Part shown: positions 32,281 through 45,349 of the stretch, in pieces
Position numbering within the stretch: position 1 is the stretch's first letter
Layout of the letters: the number at the start of each line of letters is the position of its first letter
Assembly: GCA_013180625.2 (NCBI GenBank)
Contig: SNVD02004560.1
Coordinates: forward strand, 1-64,000
Source of the DNA: Boswellia sacra
Lineage: Eukaryota; Streptophyta; Magnoliopsida; Sapindales; Burseraceae
DNA length: 64,000 nt
Direction of reading: 5' to 3'
Position numbers and translations under genes: made by a program
The notes under the pieces: model-generated
What the model saw: the letters and a program-made list of their open reading frames with translations, nothing else
What the model was told of the DNA's origin: nothing
Database searches by the model: none

Positions 32281-32558
32281 GTCCCTTTTCAATTAATTAT
32301 TATTCTTTAAGGTGTTCCCCTTCTATGGACCCTTTTCATTTTTTTAGCATTTTGCAGTGCAGTTGAGTATTTAAAATCTTTTTTACAGCTGAATCGGCTC
32401 GGCAATGGTCTTTATTTGGAAAACGAGCATATAATAAGAAAGTATTGTTTTATTGTTTTATCTTTCAGAGTTTTATTACTAAAACTTGTAATTGTAAGGG
32501 TGTTCAGTTTGTAATTGATTACTCACCATTTATATTTTTCAATTTTCTTTGTTCTTAG

Positions 32559-32592
32559 ACCAGGCATCTCTGCACTGGACTTTGACTCTCAG
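32559..32592 (+). pseudogene. Possible captured exon, WD-repeat-like
   Basis: After the acceptor TTCTTAG, the bases read PGISALDFDSQ and are followed by GTTAG. The phrase resembles a WD40 blade. The exon is only 34 bases long, so the assignment is weak. If real, it comes from a different gene than the ACA exon. Confidence 0.25.
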
Positions 32593-33443
32593 GTTAGTTA
32601 GTAGTTTGTATAATTATGATTTTGAAAATCTTGATATTTTCCCACTAAAGGGGTTTGATTAATTTGTTACCTACTCTTTTGTTTTGTCGAATTGTTTATT
32701 TTTGTCTGACTCCCATGCTGGGATCTAGGTCTTGGAATGAAACAAAAGATGGTGCTCTTTATGAATCCATCATATTACATGTGAAAGTTTCAGAATGTGT
32801 ATATTATTATTATTTCAATTTTAATATGTTCATGGTTAACTTTTTGAAAATATTATTTTCAATCCATGTGATATGATGAGGTTAAACTGCTATTACCATC
32901 AGAATAGTTGTTTCTTGTCTATTTTACCTTTCGCGGATTCCCCTTCTTTCTTGATCTTAGACTCTTTTTGGATAAAGCATATGCAAATGACACTTAGACA
33001 GTCTTTTAATGTGTGCAGTTTGACTTGTAATATTATACTGTACTTTATGCAGGATTTGTTGGTGTTTGCTTGAGAAAATATCTATGAAATTGCCTAAAAA
33101 AGATGAGAGTAGAAGATGAAATGATTGGAAGATTATGGAAGAGTTGTTTCAAGTGTATCGGCTCCAAAATATATGATCCCCAGAATCTAATTGTATAGTG
33201 TTTTTTATTTAGTTATTTTAAATTATTTAGGATTATTCTTTGTAAACAAGTACTTATATTTTGGAAATTCTGTAATAATATTTTTGTTAATATGAATGAG
33301 TATTTTGATGTTATATGTAATATTAAATTTTTGTGAGTTTATTTGTATAGTAACTGGAAAATTATAAATGTTATAGGTACTACAAATTAAAAAATATAAA
33401 TATAAATATTTCTAAAAAATTAGTAAATGGGTTAAGATTTTCA

Positions 33444-33685
33444 GCAACATGCAACACAATGCACGTTGCCTTTTATTAAAAAATGCATGACTTTTAGCAA
33501 CGTGCAATGCACGTTGCGAAATCATTTATTGCAACAGGCAAAGAGACCTTTCGCAACGTGCATTGCACGTTGCCGTAGGTTAGGAACTTTTAGCAACACG
33601 TAGAACAACAACACGCGTCTGTACGTTGCGAAAGGGTTTTCGCAACGTGCAATGCACGTTGCCGTAGGTCCTTTTTCTACTAGTG
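33444..33685 (+). repeat. Subterminal palindromes and terminus of the second CACTA-type element
   Basis: Repeats of GCAACGTGCAATGCACGTTGC, each able to fold on itself, precede the terminal CTACTAGTG. The motif differs from that of the element ending at 26440, so the two ends belong to different families. Confidence 0.68.
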
Positions 33686-36600
33686 AATGATGCAGTGATG
33701 GAATCACCTACTAATGAAGAGATTATTAAAGAAGTAATGGATATGTCAGCTATGGATGATTTATGATCCGTATGATAGTTGCCTTCTAGTAAATGTTTTC
33801 CGAAAGAGGTCATTCAAGTAATTGTAATTAACCTTAAATAACTACTTGCTATAACATACAAAAATAAAATATAAAATATGGTGCATGCTTTGCAAAAAAT
33901 TAAGGATAAAGTTAAGTTTAGTTTAAATAGAAACAACAACAAAAAAACTTTAGATGCATATTTTGAAAAAGAGCATAATTAGAAAAATAGAAGTTTTAAA
34001 AAAAATCACCTTAATATTATTAATTTTTTTGTTATTTATGCTATGTATTTGATCAAAATTATTAATTTATATTTTCATTGAGCCTTAAAGGATTTGAAAA
34101 AAAAAAATATTATCTTATGGATTTACCAAAATTATTAATCTAATACATTAGCTTAAGCTGAGACGGGAAGATTTTATCATTTAATCAAGATTATTAATTT
34201 ATTGAACATTCATTTATCAATATTTTATTGAACTAGAAGCTTGACCAAGAAATTCTTTTTACAGTTACATACGATTTTTGTGAAACAATGTATTGTTGGG
34301 AAATTAATGCTTTTGAAAAATCCTAGAGCAATCTAGATTTTCTTCAAAATATTTAAAGAAAAAATATATATTTTGAAGAAAATCTAATTGAGATATAATT
34401 GTAACCGATTAGATGTTGTCTACAGATATGAGTTACTTACATCCAAGGTCTTATTAACACATTCACTTAATAACTTAAAATACTCATTTTTATTTTATTA
34501 ACCCACCTTAATATCAAATATAGATAACCCCATTAAAAATAAACATAGACAATTGGTTCCTTAAATAAACCTATCATCTTAATCTTCAAACCTACAAAAT
34601 AATAAACATCTTTTTTTTCGTAAAAAGAAGAAGAATAAGAGACTTCTAAATACGCGCGGCTCTTCAATGTTCACTTTCACTGATTTATATATCAACTTTT
34701 ACGGAATTTTATAGTCCCATCAAAATCTTTTTCGAGAATACAAAGTTCAATCGTCAAATATCAATTTTTTATTTCAATTTTGATTAGGTTTGACTTTGTT
34801 GGATGAATTCAAATATTTGGTATGTAGAGCTTGTTCTTGGTGGCAGCAAGGTTCATGTTGAATGCAATAGGAAGCTTGTGTGGACGAATACACCTTGCCT
34901 CGGTGCAAATACTACGAAGGGGCCTTTTAGACTGCGCGTTATTTCAGGTGAAGCTGCTTGCTAGCTAGTTGCTACATTCATAGACGTCTCTGTTTTTTTC
35001 TTTTCTTTTCTTTTTTTCACATTTGACTCCATATCATGCAAGACGTAAATTTACTAAATGATTTAAAATTATGCAATTTCTTTTCATACGGTCTTGACCC
35101 AATAAAAAAACCATCAAAAGCATGTTCAATATTAATGCAAGACATATGCATTGGGAAGAAGAAACATCAATGGAGGGATCGTTTCATCCTCAAGTCATGC
35201 ACAAATCCTGCGACATTGAAACCTAAGAGTGAAAGAGACAGGTATAGAGGTGAGTATAGGAAGTAAAATATATTATAAAATTAAGTTAATTAGGTTTTAT
35301 TATGCTTAAATAATTATAAATTTATAAAGAATAGCTTGACAATAAGAATTAAAAACAAAGAATAATAATTAAAGCTTTACCTGCAAGTAACCACCCCAAG
35401 TATAAATAACATACTACTTACATACTTCAAGGGGATTGTAGAATTAAAATATTAAAGATAACTCTCTCACGTTTTGTTCACTCCTCTCTTTAATAATTGT
35501 CATATCATTGCTCCATATCCTCTCTCCAATCTTATATCCCCACAAAAAAAATTACTACTCACTGATTATGGGCAGTTGGCACACATATTCATGACCATAT
35601 CTGTTCTTTCTATATATGTTAATTATATTTGTACCTATATATTTGCAATATTATTTTTAAAACATATAAGGAGGACAGCCTTGGAAAAATATAATTGGTA
35701 CAAACAATAGTACTTACAATTATGGACAATTTATTTGCAGTACTCTTATTTATCGCCAAAGAATTTGTAGGTCTAACATATACAATCCAGCTAATTAGCG
35801 ATAGAGCTAAAAGCTAGCCCCCATAGAGATAGATTAGGTAAATATATACACTTGCGACTGATCAAAAGCGTGCACGATTCTAGTTTATATACAAAAATGT
35901 ATATATGGGAGTGCTGGAGCAGTGTGCTTCTCGACAAGCATGTTTGTGGTAATTGAGTAGTTGATATATATACGAACTTATACGTACTGAGTCTGATTTA
36001 CGTACTGAATCTGGTCTTTAAGTAGAAGGCTAATACTATATTAATTATACCTACAAAGTAATTTTTTACACATGATTTGATAAGTTTGGTTTGTAGCTAG
36101 CTAGTATATATCGTTCTTTTTGTTTGATGAGAATACTTATCTTAAAGAAAGTTTATATAGCATTTGACAAATTGAACATCAGGGTGATTGATCTAATCAA
36201 TGTTTTGCTTGCTTGCTGACGCTATACTGGGATCTAATAAGACTTCTGATTAATCAATAAAATCAAATCTTACTTGACTTTGATGGTTCATGTCTAACGG
36301 GAAAAAAATCAAGAATAAGCTGCAGATAGAAAGAATTGCTCATCAACTAAGGTTGGTCAGGGAGAGGGTCAAGAAATGATCAATCAACGGTTGGACAAAA
36401 CTAAATAATAGAGTTCCTCTAAACAAGTAATCAAATGAGTTATTATCATTAATTTTGCTAATAAGTACTAATAATATTTAATTATCTAGCTGTATTAAAA
36501 ATATAGATTTCAACTTAAAATAATGATACCCTTCCTAAATTATATCTCAAATTATGTGTATTTAATATAAGTTTGTCAAGTAGCTGGTGTGAAGATGTAA

Positions 36601-39600
36601 TGAGTGAGATGGTGTGATATGACAGTTTTGATTTTATACTATGTTATTAAAGATGCATAATTTTAAGATAAGTTTTGGAAAATATATATCACTACTTTAA
36701 CTTAACATCCAATTTAACATTTTTATATTAATTATATGGAAGCTCGTTTAATATAATAAATATCAATATTCAACTTGGTAAATGGTTAAACTATGACTCG
36801 GTCCATGGTTTTTTTTTTTTCCCTTTACTTTTAGAAGTAGTTTTCCACAAACATCGATCCGACCCATGCATGTTGTCCTTATTTTGTAATTTATAATTTA
36901 ATATTGGATATTATTGCAATAAGGTTGATGAAACCCTTAATTTGAGGGCCGGATGATATATATATTCAACTATAAATACTAGCATGCACGTAATATCGTT
37001 TGCAATCGATTCAAGAAAATGAATGAGATCGATAGAACATATATAATATTGGAAATAAATAAATGTTATGAAACTAAATAATCAGATTAAATAGGAAAGT
37101 TGGATATATCTTGCTTTTACATATGTCTATCATGTTATCATTTAAACAGCCATTTTGTTTACTAAAGTTGATTAATCTGCTCTTCCTTCCGTAGCAACTC
37201 TATGTCACAAAAGCGGTTAATTAACACAGTTTGGTGATTAAATAACAACGCAATTTAATTTAGATATATTTAAACCCATGTATTTTGAAAATCAAGTATT
37301 GGAGAATGAAAATGATCATTCTCTTACAAGTGAACTAGACAAACAATCTTTTACAGTTTTCGTAATTATAATTATGGGAATAATATGGATCGAAAAGTGA
37401 CAATGACGATTATATTGTTACATGCATGACACTAAATCTAGTTAGAATAATCAGATTAACAATTGTAATAACTCTTATTTTCATTCTTAAATCTGTATTG
37501 GTAGTGATGAGTCACATTAATTTTAATAGATAAGAACACACCTGAACCAATTCTTGAAAAATAAATTTCTATTAAATTATAATACTTATATCTAATCTCA
37601 ACACTGAAATATTACTCTAAGTAAACATTAATTATGATTATATCATGAATGATTTGGTGCGTGTTTCTGCTGGGTTGGGAGAAAGAAACATTCAGAAATA
37701 AACGTGAAGGATATTTTACTCGTCAAATTAAACAATTAATACCTTAACAAATTGGAGATTAATGTTCATGAATGAACTGTACAAATTGACTAATTTTAAA
37801 ACTCGTGTACTAGGGAACCTGTTAAACAGGGACGATGAACTTCATATGATTATGTGCATAAATATATAGACGAGGCCAATAGAAATGCTTCCACTTCTCA
37901 CATTTTAATATAAATGGTGATGCAAAACAAATTGTGGAACATTTCTTTCACTTATTTCATGAGGATCGTCTAAAATAAAATATAGATCGTGTATTTAATT
38001 AGTCACAATAAATTCTAGCTCGCAGGTTAGAATTATAAGAAATCATCTCAATGTCATGATTCATAAATTATAAGTCAGAGAGTTTCTAGTTCTTTTTTCG
38101 CTGAAAAAAAAAACTCTATGGCTTCCCACATTCTCCTTATTTGATAAAATAAAAATAAAATCTTAAACTTATATTTAAGCATATTATGATCAAGTACAAG
38201 GCATCGATCCCTGCTGTACAATTACAAATTAAGGAGGTCAACAAGCAACTAAGGGATTGTGTATGTGAAAGAGAGAAAGAAAGAGAAAGAGATTACACTC
38301 GAGAACATCTTGTTTTTACCTTTTTGGTGAAAAACTACTTGGCGAGACCATTTCAAAGGCCTGGTTTGTGGCAGTGTATCTTGTCGAAGTTGGAATAAGC
38401 CGATAGGGTGTTGAGTTCCATGCAAACCCTTGTCAAATGCACAGTCCCTTGCTTATACCTCACATTCGTCGTCTGTTCGACCTTGAATTTTAGTGTATTG
38501 GGATACATTATGTTTTTGTTCAATATTAACCACTAACTTCTCATGTTAGACCAAAAAAAGAGGCAAACGTTATCTACAACGGTAAGTCCAAAAATTCTTT
38601 TCGAGCAATCACAAGGACAACTACCAATGTTTACCATATAGTTATTTAGCATTTACTGTAAAATCTTACATTTTCTAATCAAACTAGTAACCGCCAGTTG
38701 TTCCTTTGGTTTAGGTAAAAAAAAATGTAATAGTAATAAATAAATATAATAAAATCAGAAGATTTGTGTAGGCTCCTACAGTTAGCTAGGTCAGATCTAA
38801 ATAATAAATCTTTGATTGAGGTGAGATATTTCAACACAAATTTTGAATTTAACCTGAGAAAATCTAACCTAACCACTATGTCATTTTCTGAATTTAATGC
38901 TTGTTGCCCCTTTCTTTTCAATAATAAAAGCAGAAGTGAACCAAAGCTACTAGTTAGTCATTTTACTAGGAGAACGACTATACCTGAACCGCTTCCAAGT
39001 AATAAAAAGAAAATAAAATGATGAATTCACATTGGCTCTTTGATGTCTTTGCGGTACACCAAAACATGGACAAATAAACGATGGCCACACAAAAGTTCCA
39101 GACTCACTTTAGAATGCTAGGTAGAGACCACATTACGAAGTGAAAGATGCAAGCTAGACATCGAAAGGTGCGCCGCCCGGCCTACTGGAATAACTTAGTT
39201 AAATATATTGATTGTCAAAGACCTGACCCCGAAAGGAAATTTTTAGTACTAAATGGAAAGTTAGAAATAGTCATCCTAGGAATTACGAGATATATATAAA
39301 TAAATATAGATATATATATATGAATGTTTTGTAATTTTCCCACCAAACAGGGCTTCATAACAGTGGAAGAAACATTTTTCTAATATATATTAGCGCACAT
39401 ACACTAATTTAGGTAAGTCCATACCTAATGTTAAAATTGAAGTAGTCATTTTGACCCCCTATATTTACCAGCTAATATGCTTAAAAATTGTATTAAAGCT
39501 TTATTATAATCCTATATTCACAGTAAAAAAAATGTGTTACTTTGACCATTATTCAATCCTAAAGAGGCCCCACTTCTACCACCTGTCAGAAGTTCTACCA

Positions 39601-41180
39601 CCTAGTCAATATATATATAAGAGATCTTCTACCAATCGATTTTGAGCATATCTACCAAATAAAGCATAAATTATCCACAAATATGAGACTTTGGGGAATA
39701 TCAGTTCCCTAACCTGATTATCGATAAATGAAAGTTACTTCTCAAGGAGAAGAATTTATTAGAAGTAGCATATAATAATTTAAGATCTCTAATTTGCATA
39801 GATAACAGTGTTTGTACCTCATTTAAATCCCTTTTTATGCTCTCCGTATGCAAACATGCAGAAAGACTTACAAAAAGGGTTTTGCTTGCAGGTACTGATG
39901 AACATGTGTCAGCTTTGAGCAGCTTCTTAAATGATGGAGCAAAGTAATTACTTTTCTTGCATGATTCGAGGACATCATGTGGCTCTAATTTAATACAAGT
40001 TGAGAAATTATGGATATGTTTAAATTAATAAACAGAAACCAATCACCATAATTAAGTCAAGCAATGATATATAGTTTCTTACATTAATTTTCTTATAAAC
40101 ATGCATGATATTCTTAATTTCTAATAAATAATCTTTACATATGGTCAAAAATCTAAAGCCTTCACAATAACATATATAATTAACTTGATTATATCCATGC
40201 AGCTTGGTCTAAACTAGAAACTTACTTGCCTTCGAAACTTGTTGCATATCTATGAAGGAAATCTGTTTAATTGTTTTGGTTAATATTTATTGAAATACAT
40301 ACATCCATGCATAGATCCGAGGCTGATAAATAGATCGAAATTAAATCATCTACTTATTGTGTGGTCCTGGTTGAAATGAAATAACAAAAGTTATTAGATC
40401 CTGAAAGTGCAGTACAAGAAATTTCACCAATCCATGGTCCATGCACAAAATCAAAAATTGTTTCTTTCCTATTACTTACTAGTGTTTCACTAAGCATGCA
40501 CCGGAAAGTCGTACGCAGAACTGCAATCATAACATATAGAAAACACAAGTTATCGATGCCCACTTAACTTATAACACATAAAATACAAAGACACGCCCAT
40601 GTATCTATATCTATATGTATGTATGTATATATGTATGTATAAAAAGACGGATATGCATGCCCTTAAATATATATAACTTCTTAGAGCACATATAGAATCA
40701 AAGGAAGCAACTTTTCCAAGAAGACGAAAGGGGAGAACCATGATTGCAAACCCACAAAGATGTGACAGAGACTAATCTGATTATTTGTGGAAGAGAGAGC
40801 TAAGGAGAGGGAGAATTCGAAGTTGATCATGGACAAATTAATCTAGTATAGTTTTGTTAGATCGTTATAGACAAAGAAATTCAATCGAAAAAACTATATA
40901 TTAATCAGGTAATTAAGTTTGGTTAGATCATAGAAGCTAAAAAAAAGTTTTAACTATCTAGGGTTTTTAGAAGTCACAGTACGACATATTTCAAGGTCGA
41001 ACAGACAACGAAGGAGAGGTTAACCTGCAAAAGACTGTTCATTTGACAGGCATAGCATGGAATCCACTCACCCGCAACTGTGGAAAAAATTTTCCCTTCT
41101 GATGTATCAATGTTGTTTTCGCTATATCCTCGGGGATCTCTCTGATATATTTACTTATTTACAAGTCGATCATAGTTGAC
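33686..41180. other. AT-rich intergenic DNA without recognisable genes
   Basis: About 7.5 kb. It contains only short ORFs and no domain that I recognise. A coding-like patch at 34821-34964 (ELVLGGSKVHVECNRK ... GPFRLRVISGE) has no clear family. A few TATATA runs occur at about 35890, 39300 and 39600. Confidence 0.5.
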
Positions 41181-41410
41181 GTTTTTTTCCGCAAAACCCA
41201 CCTGAAATCAATTAAAAAAAATCAAAAACAACTTCTAAAGAAAGAAGGTGAAGTAGACCACAAGGGTTGCAAAGAAGTGAAAATATGAAACATAGGAGAT
41301 CGAAGAGAGCAAAGAAAGCACGTACCGGCCTTTCCCTTTGGCCACAGCGGTTGAAAAGGCATGTAGTAGTGCGAGTTGTAGTAAGGTCCAGGCCGGGTTT
41401 TATAGAGATA
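41181..41410 (-). promoter_or_regulatory. Candidate minus-strand promoter and first intron of an unknown transcript
   Basis: On the minus strand a TATA-like CTATAAAACCC lies at about 41395-41406. Some 70 bases further, GCCGGTACGTGC offers a splice donor at about 41330. An acceptor TTGATTTCAG at about 41202-41211 follows. The joined sequence gives only a short reading frame. It could be a non-coding RNA or the 5' UTR of a gene I cannot recognise. Confidence 0.25.
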
Positions 41411-42099
41411 AGATGATAAATATCTTAAAAGAGTGCGCGAGTTCGAGCTCTCTCTCTCTCTGTGTATCTGCTACGGACATTTGGCTTGCCAGAAGCTTTG
41501 ACTTACGGGTGACACACTCTCGTGAGATGAATGGCGCATGTGCATTTCCCTTAACAACCATCCCTAGTAAAAAAAATATTAATAAAACTAGAAATAATAT
41601 CTACAATTTTATATTTATAGAGAGAGTAGATGGAAAAGACAAGAGAGTGACAACTAAGACCAAAGAGAATAGTACTGAAGCGTAGGGTTGAAAAAAATAA
41701 ATAAATAAAAATCGCTACAAGAGGTTAGCTGCGCTCGTGTGATTCTGAAATGCTGATAGATGAAATTCTATGGATGATTTGTGTCCAAACTCACATGATC
41801 GATCCCACCCCCAGTCCCATCTACCTTCCTCTCCACAGTACTACTGTACTGCTACTCTTTTAATTCTCTCTTTTGCATTATCGTTTCAATTTACTTATTT
41901 TTTGAATTATTTAATTCTCCTCACCTTTTGCATCTTCCACCACGGCCACTACACTTACCAAACAACTATCATTTTCACAAGTACAACTCCTACTATTGAG
42001 ACTTGTGGGTGCAAAATTTAATTAATAAATGGTGATCAACAGTGCACATTTGTTGTTGGTAATTGCCACGTCTCTTTTCCTCGATCTCTAAATCTTTCG
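41411..42099. other. Intergenic DNA
   Basis: No gene is seen. A TCTCTCTCTC run lies at about 41449-41460. Confidence 0.4.
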
Positions 42100-42815
42100 T
42101 ATTGTATTTGGTGCACCGTATAGGATTGTATAATTATTATTCGAGTAGATAACATTGTATAAAATTATATATTATAGGATTGAGTAAACTCTATATAGTA
42201 TTTAGTTTATCACTCTATTATATAAATGTAACACAATACTGTATTTGATAAAAGATTGTATTTAACTATATTAAATTCCTTACAATAATAAAAATGGTTT
42301 AAAATTAATAAAATATTTTAAAATATAATAATTTTAAAAGTTATTCACATAAATTCATTTTTTAGATAATTAATTTTTTATTTAAATATTTAATAAATTA
42401 TATTTATTTATTAAAATAATTCATTTAAATATTCAATAAACTAATAATTTAAATATTTATTTATTTATATATGTTTGCGGTATTTATTGTCAAAAACTGG
42501 AACAAAAAATAAAGTTGTATAATTTAAATCTTTTAATAATATAATATAATATTATATGATATTATGTAATACTATATTATATAATATAAAACTTACGAAT
42601 TAAAAATTATATCCAACAACCCCCTATATCCTTATCCGGCCTTAACACATGATGAGGGACATCATTATTTTGTCTCCTTTTATGCGGTTCTTATATGATC
42701 TTATACAACTTTTTACTATACTATCCACTATTTTGCTGCACCAAACACGGTTTAAAAAATTTTTATACGAATAGTACCTTTTATACTATACTATGCGGAC
42801 TGCCAAACATGCCCT
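42100..42815. mobile_element. MITE-like AT-rich element
   Basis: The left end TTTGGTGCACC (about 42106-42116) is mirrored by GCTGCACCAAACAC (about 42737-42750). A second pair of TTTGG/CCAAA motifs lies slightly further out on the right. The interior is very AT-rich and non-coding. Target duplications were not identified, so the superfamily is open. Confidence 0.35.
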
Positions 42816-43960
42816 CAGTGTCTAGTGTATTCTCATTTTTAAATTCCCAAATGGAAGAGGACAACTACCATAACCTACCCGCGGATTCAAGGGCTCACAA
42901 GAAAAAAAAAACAGCTAGTTGTTAGTTTTTCCTTATGAATTAAATTTAAACATCAATTAATTAAACAGCATTGTATCAAATTATAGTAGAATTTTTTAAT
43001 TCAAAATCAGCTGATTGATATCAATTAGGTAATCGTATTATTATAGTAAGAAAATTATGCATAAATTTGACATTTTCGATATATTTTAACAAGCTCACTT
43101 AACCCTCTTTATTGCTTATTTTGATTTTTCCACCATTGCCACAATTTAAAATCTCTGGCTTGGTAGACCTCCAAGCCATAGAACTACGTAATGCAAATCA
43201 GCACCCACTAGTTGTTCAAGGTTGCCATTTATATATGCGTTCGGATAAAATTACTGCCACGACATTGTAAGAGCTCATCTGTCGGAAAGCATAGCCGAAG
43301 TCCCATCATGATGAGTCTGTGTGTGACCAAGTTCAGAGATTTGAAGTGCGAAAGAGAAATGGTCGGCAAGCAAGCAGAATAATTTTCGATAAAAAACAAC
43401 TTGCCTTCGTAGATTTGAAATTATGTTAGATTTTGTGGACTAAACTGAACCAATCTCTAATTTCAAAATTAGATAATGACATAAAGTATGGATATACCTT
43501 ATTTTTATCAATTCGAGCTATCACTACAACATGAACAGGCACAATTGGGACTTCTCCATTGATTTGAATCATTGTTACTATGCAACAAGTTACTGATTAA
43601 TCAGACTAATTAATGTATATATATGACAAAAGCAATCGATTGCACTAAGACCTAAAGTTCTCGCTTTTGTTTCCATTATACAAGTGTTTAGTGAACATTG
43701 TGCTTTTGAGCTCATTGGCATCCTGCTCAAGAATTAAAATGTCTGGTCTTCAAGTTTCATTAGAAGGTGATCCAATGTGTTATCCGCCTTAATTATATCG
43801 CTTTTCAATCGGAGGCCTCTCTTCACTTTCATATTTTCATTTACATTAATCTTTTTCTTCTAGCTATATATATTCCAATGTGGGGTTTTCTACAAGTTAG
43901 TGAAATGGTAGTAGTTCTAGTACCTAGCTAATTGATTTCGACAGCTATTCATAAATAAAT
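42816..43960. other. Intergenic DNA
   Basis: Nothing with coding or repeat structure was recognised before the Copia element. Confidence 0.4.
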
Positions 43961-43965
43961 AAAAC

Positions 43966-44320
43966 TGTTAAGGAATATAATCCAAGTATACTTGGAAGCT
44001 TTCAAGAAAAGGAATACAAATCCAAGTCTGAAGAGGAAAACAAATCTGAAGAGGAATACAAATCCAAGTCTGAAGAGGAAAACAAATCCAATCCTATTCT
44101 CCTTGATTATAGAACCAGGTCTGAAGAGGAAAACAAATCAAATCCCATTCTTCTTGATTACGAAAAATCTCAAAATATATTTGCTGGCTGATTTGTTACC
44201 GTGTGTAAAGCTTGTTATTAATACTTACCATAATATTCAGCTTGTATCTTGTATATAATGCGTTGCTCATCAATGAAAGAAGTGTGCTTCCCTTTTATCA
44301 CAAATTGATTTACTTGCTTA
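43966..44320 (+). repeat. 5' LTR of the Copia element
   Basis: The LTR starts TGTTAAGGAATATAATCC and ends ...TTACTTGCTTA, directly before the primer site. It contains repeated AAGAGGAAAACAAATCC-type units (about 44005-44140) that are fewer in the 3' LTR, making it about 85 bases longer. Confidence 0.82.
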
Positions 44321-44332
44321 TGGTATCAAAGC
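44321..44332 (+). other. Primer binding site, initiator tRNA-Met type
   Basis: TGGTATCAAAGC follows the 5' LTR directly. It differs by one base from the common plant Copia primer site TGGTATCAGAGC. Confidence 0.8.
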
Positions 44333-44368
44333 CTTAAACTCGTAAGCCAATATTCCAGCCAACAAAAT

Positions 44369-45349
44369 ATGAGTTCATCTTCATTCCTCCATCCCGTCAA
44401 GAAGGAAGAACCTGAACTCAATATCCAAGCCTTTCACCAATGTTCTAGTTTGATTTCTATCAAACTAAGCACCACAAAAAGTACCACGAATGATCTCTTA
44501 TGGCGTTCTCAGATCATTCCCCTTGTCCGCAGCCTCGGTCTTTATCACCATCTCACAACAAGTGATAGACCTGCTGAAGAGAGCCAATCCATTGCATCAA
44601 GTCTGGATGACCAACGATGGCTTGTTAACTTCATGGCTTCTTGGAACCATGAAAGAAGAAATTCTTAGCATGATTTTTGTTAAAGATAGTACTGCCTTCG
44701 AGGTTTGGAATTCAATCCAGCAACAACTTCTTCCTCTCACTGTTGAAAAGGAAGAAAACTTGAAAAATATGCTTATGGGAATTAGAAAAGGTTCTCACTC
44801 CGTTGATGAATATTTGAAGGAGTTTAAAACAATATGTGACAATTTAGCTACAATCCAAAAGCCTGTCTCAGATTTTGATAAGGTTTTTCAGTTTGCTCAC
44901 GGCGTTAGAAACTAATACATGGATTTTCGCACTGCTATGCTTTCCAAACCACCATATCCTTCCTTTAGTCAGTTTGTTTTGGCTCTCCAAGGCCACAATC
45001 AGACTCTTGCCTCACAGAGGAATGAAGAGAGAACATTCATTGAGCATGCACAAACCTTTTTCTCTCAACGAGGTCGTGGAAGAGAAAGACGTGGTAGTAG
45101 TGAAAGAGGTCAATTTAACTCTTATGGCAGAGGTTTCACTCTAGCTGGACGCTAAAATACCCAAAATGGTGATCAATTTGGAACAAACAGAATGTGAGCC
45201 ATTTCAATAATCCAAAGCCAGGCAACAGTCAAGGACAACATCAACAACAACAATCATGTCCTAATGATTTTAAAATTGGTGGTAAGATTAAATGTCAAAT
45301 CTGTGGAAAATGTAATCATACTGTTATTGATTGTTGGAATAGGTTTGAC
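44369..45349 (+). pseudogene. Copia gag
   Basis: The translation shows a UBN2-type gag core: WLLGTMKEEILSMIF, FEVWNSIQQQL, then ENLKNMLMGIRKG and SVDEYLKEFKTICDNLA. An RGRGRERRG-rich segment and the start of a zinc knuckle (CQICGKCNHTVIDCW, about 45298-45342) follow. The N-terminal part lies in another frame, and stops occur at 44913 and after 45153. The gene is cut by the solo LTR at TTGAC (45345-45349). Confidence 0.8.

Larger units (their letters stand above)
30701..33685 (+). mobile_element. Right part of a second CACTA-type element with captured exons
   Basis: The right end reads CCTTTTTCTACTAGTG (33670-33685). Before it lie at least four near-perfect palindromes with GCAACGTGCA arms (33444-33469, 33497-33517, 33553-33573, 33642-33662). 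Intron-like AT-rich DNA and at least one host-gene exon lie upstream. The left end was not found, so the start given is arbitrary. Confidence 0.5.

Noticed and set aside
33686..33768. Coding-like EIIKEVMDMSAMDDL tail just after the second CACTA-type end
   Set aside because: It is too short (about 27 codons) to name a family; it may be a remnant of another transposase but cannot be supported.
41338..41685. 115-codon plus-strand ORF starting MATAVEKACSS
   Set aside because: No recognisable domain. It overlaps a better promoter/splice signal pattern on the minus strand, and its C-terminal half is low-complexity.
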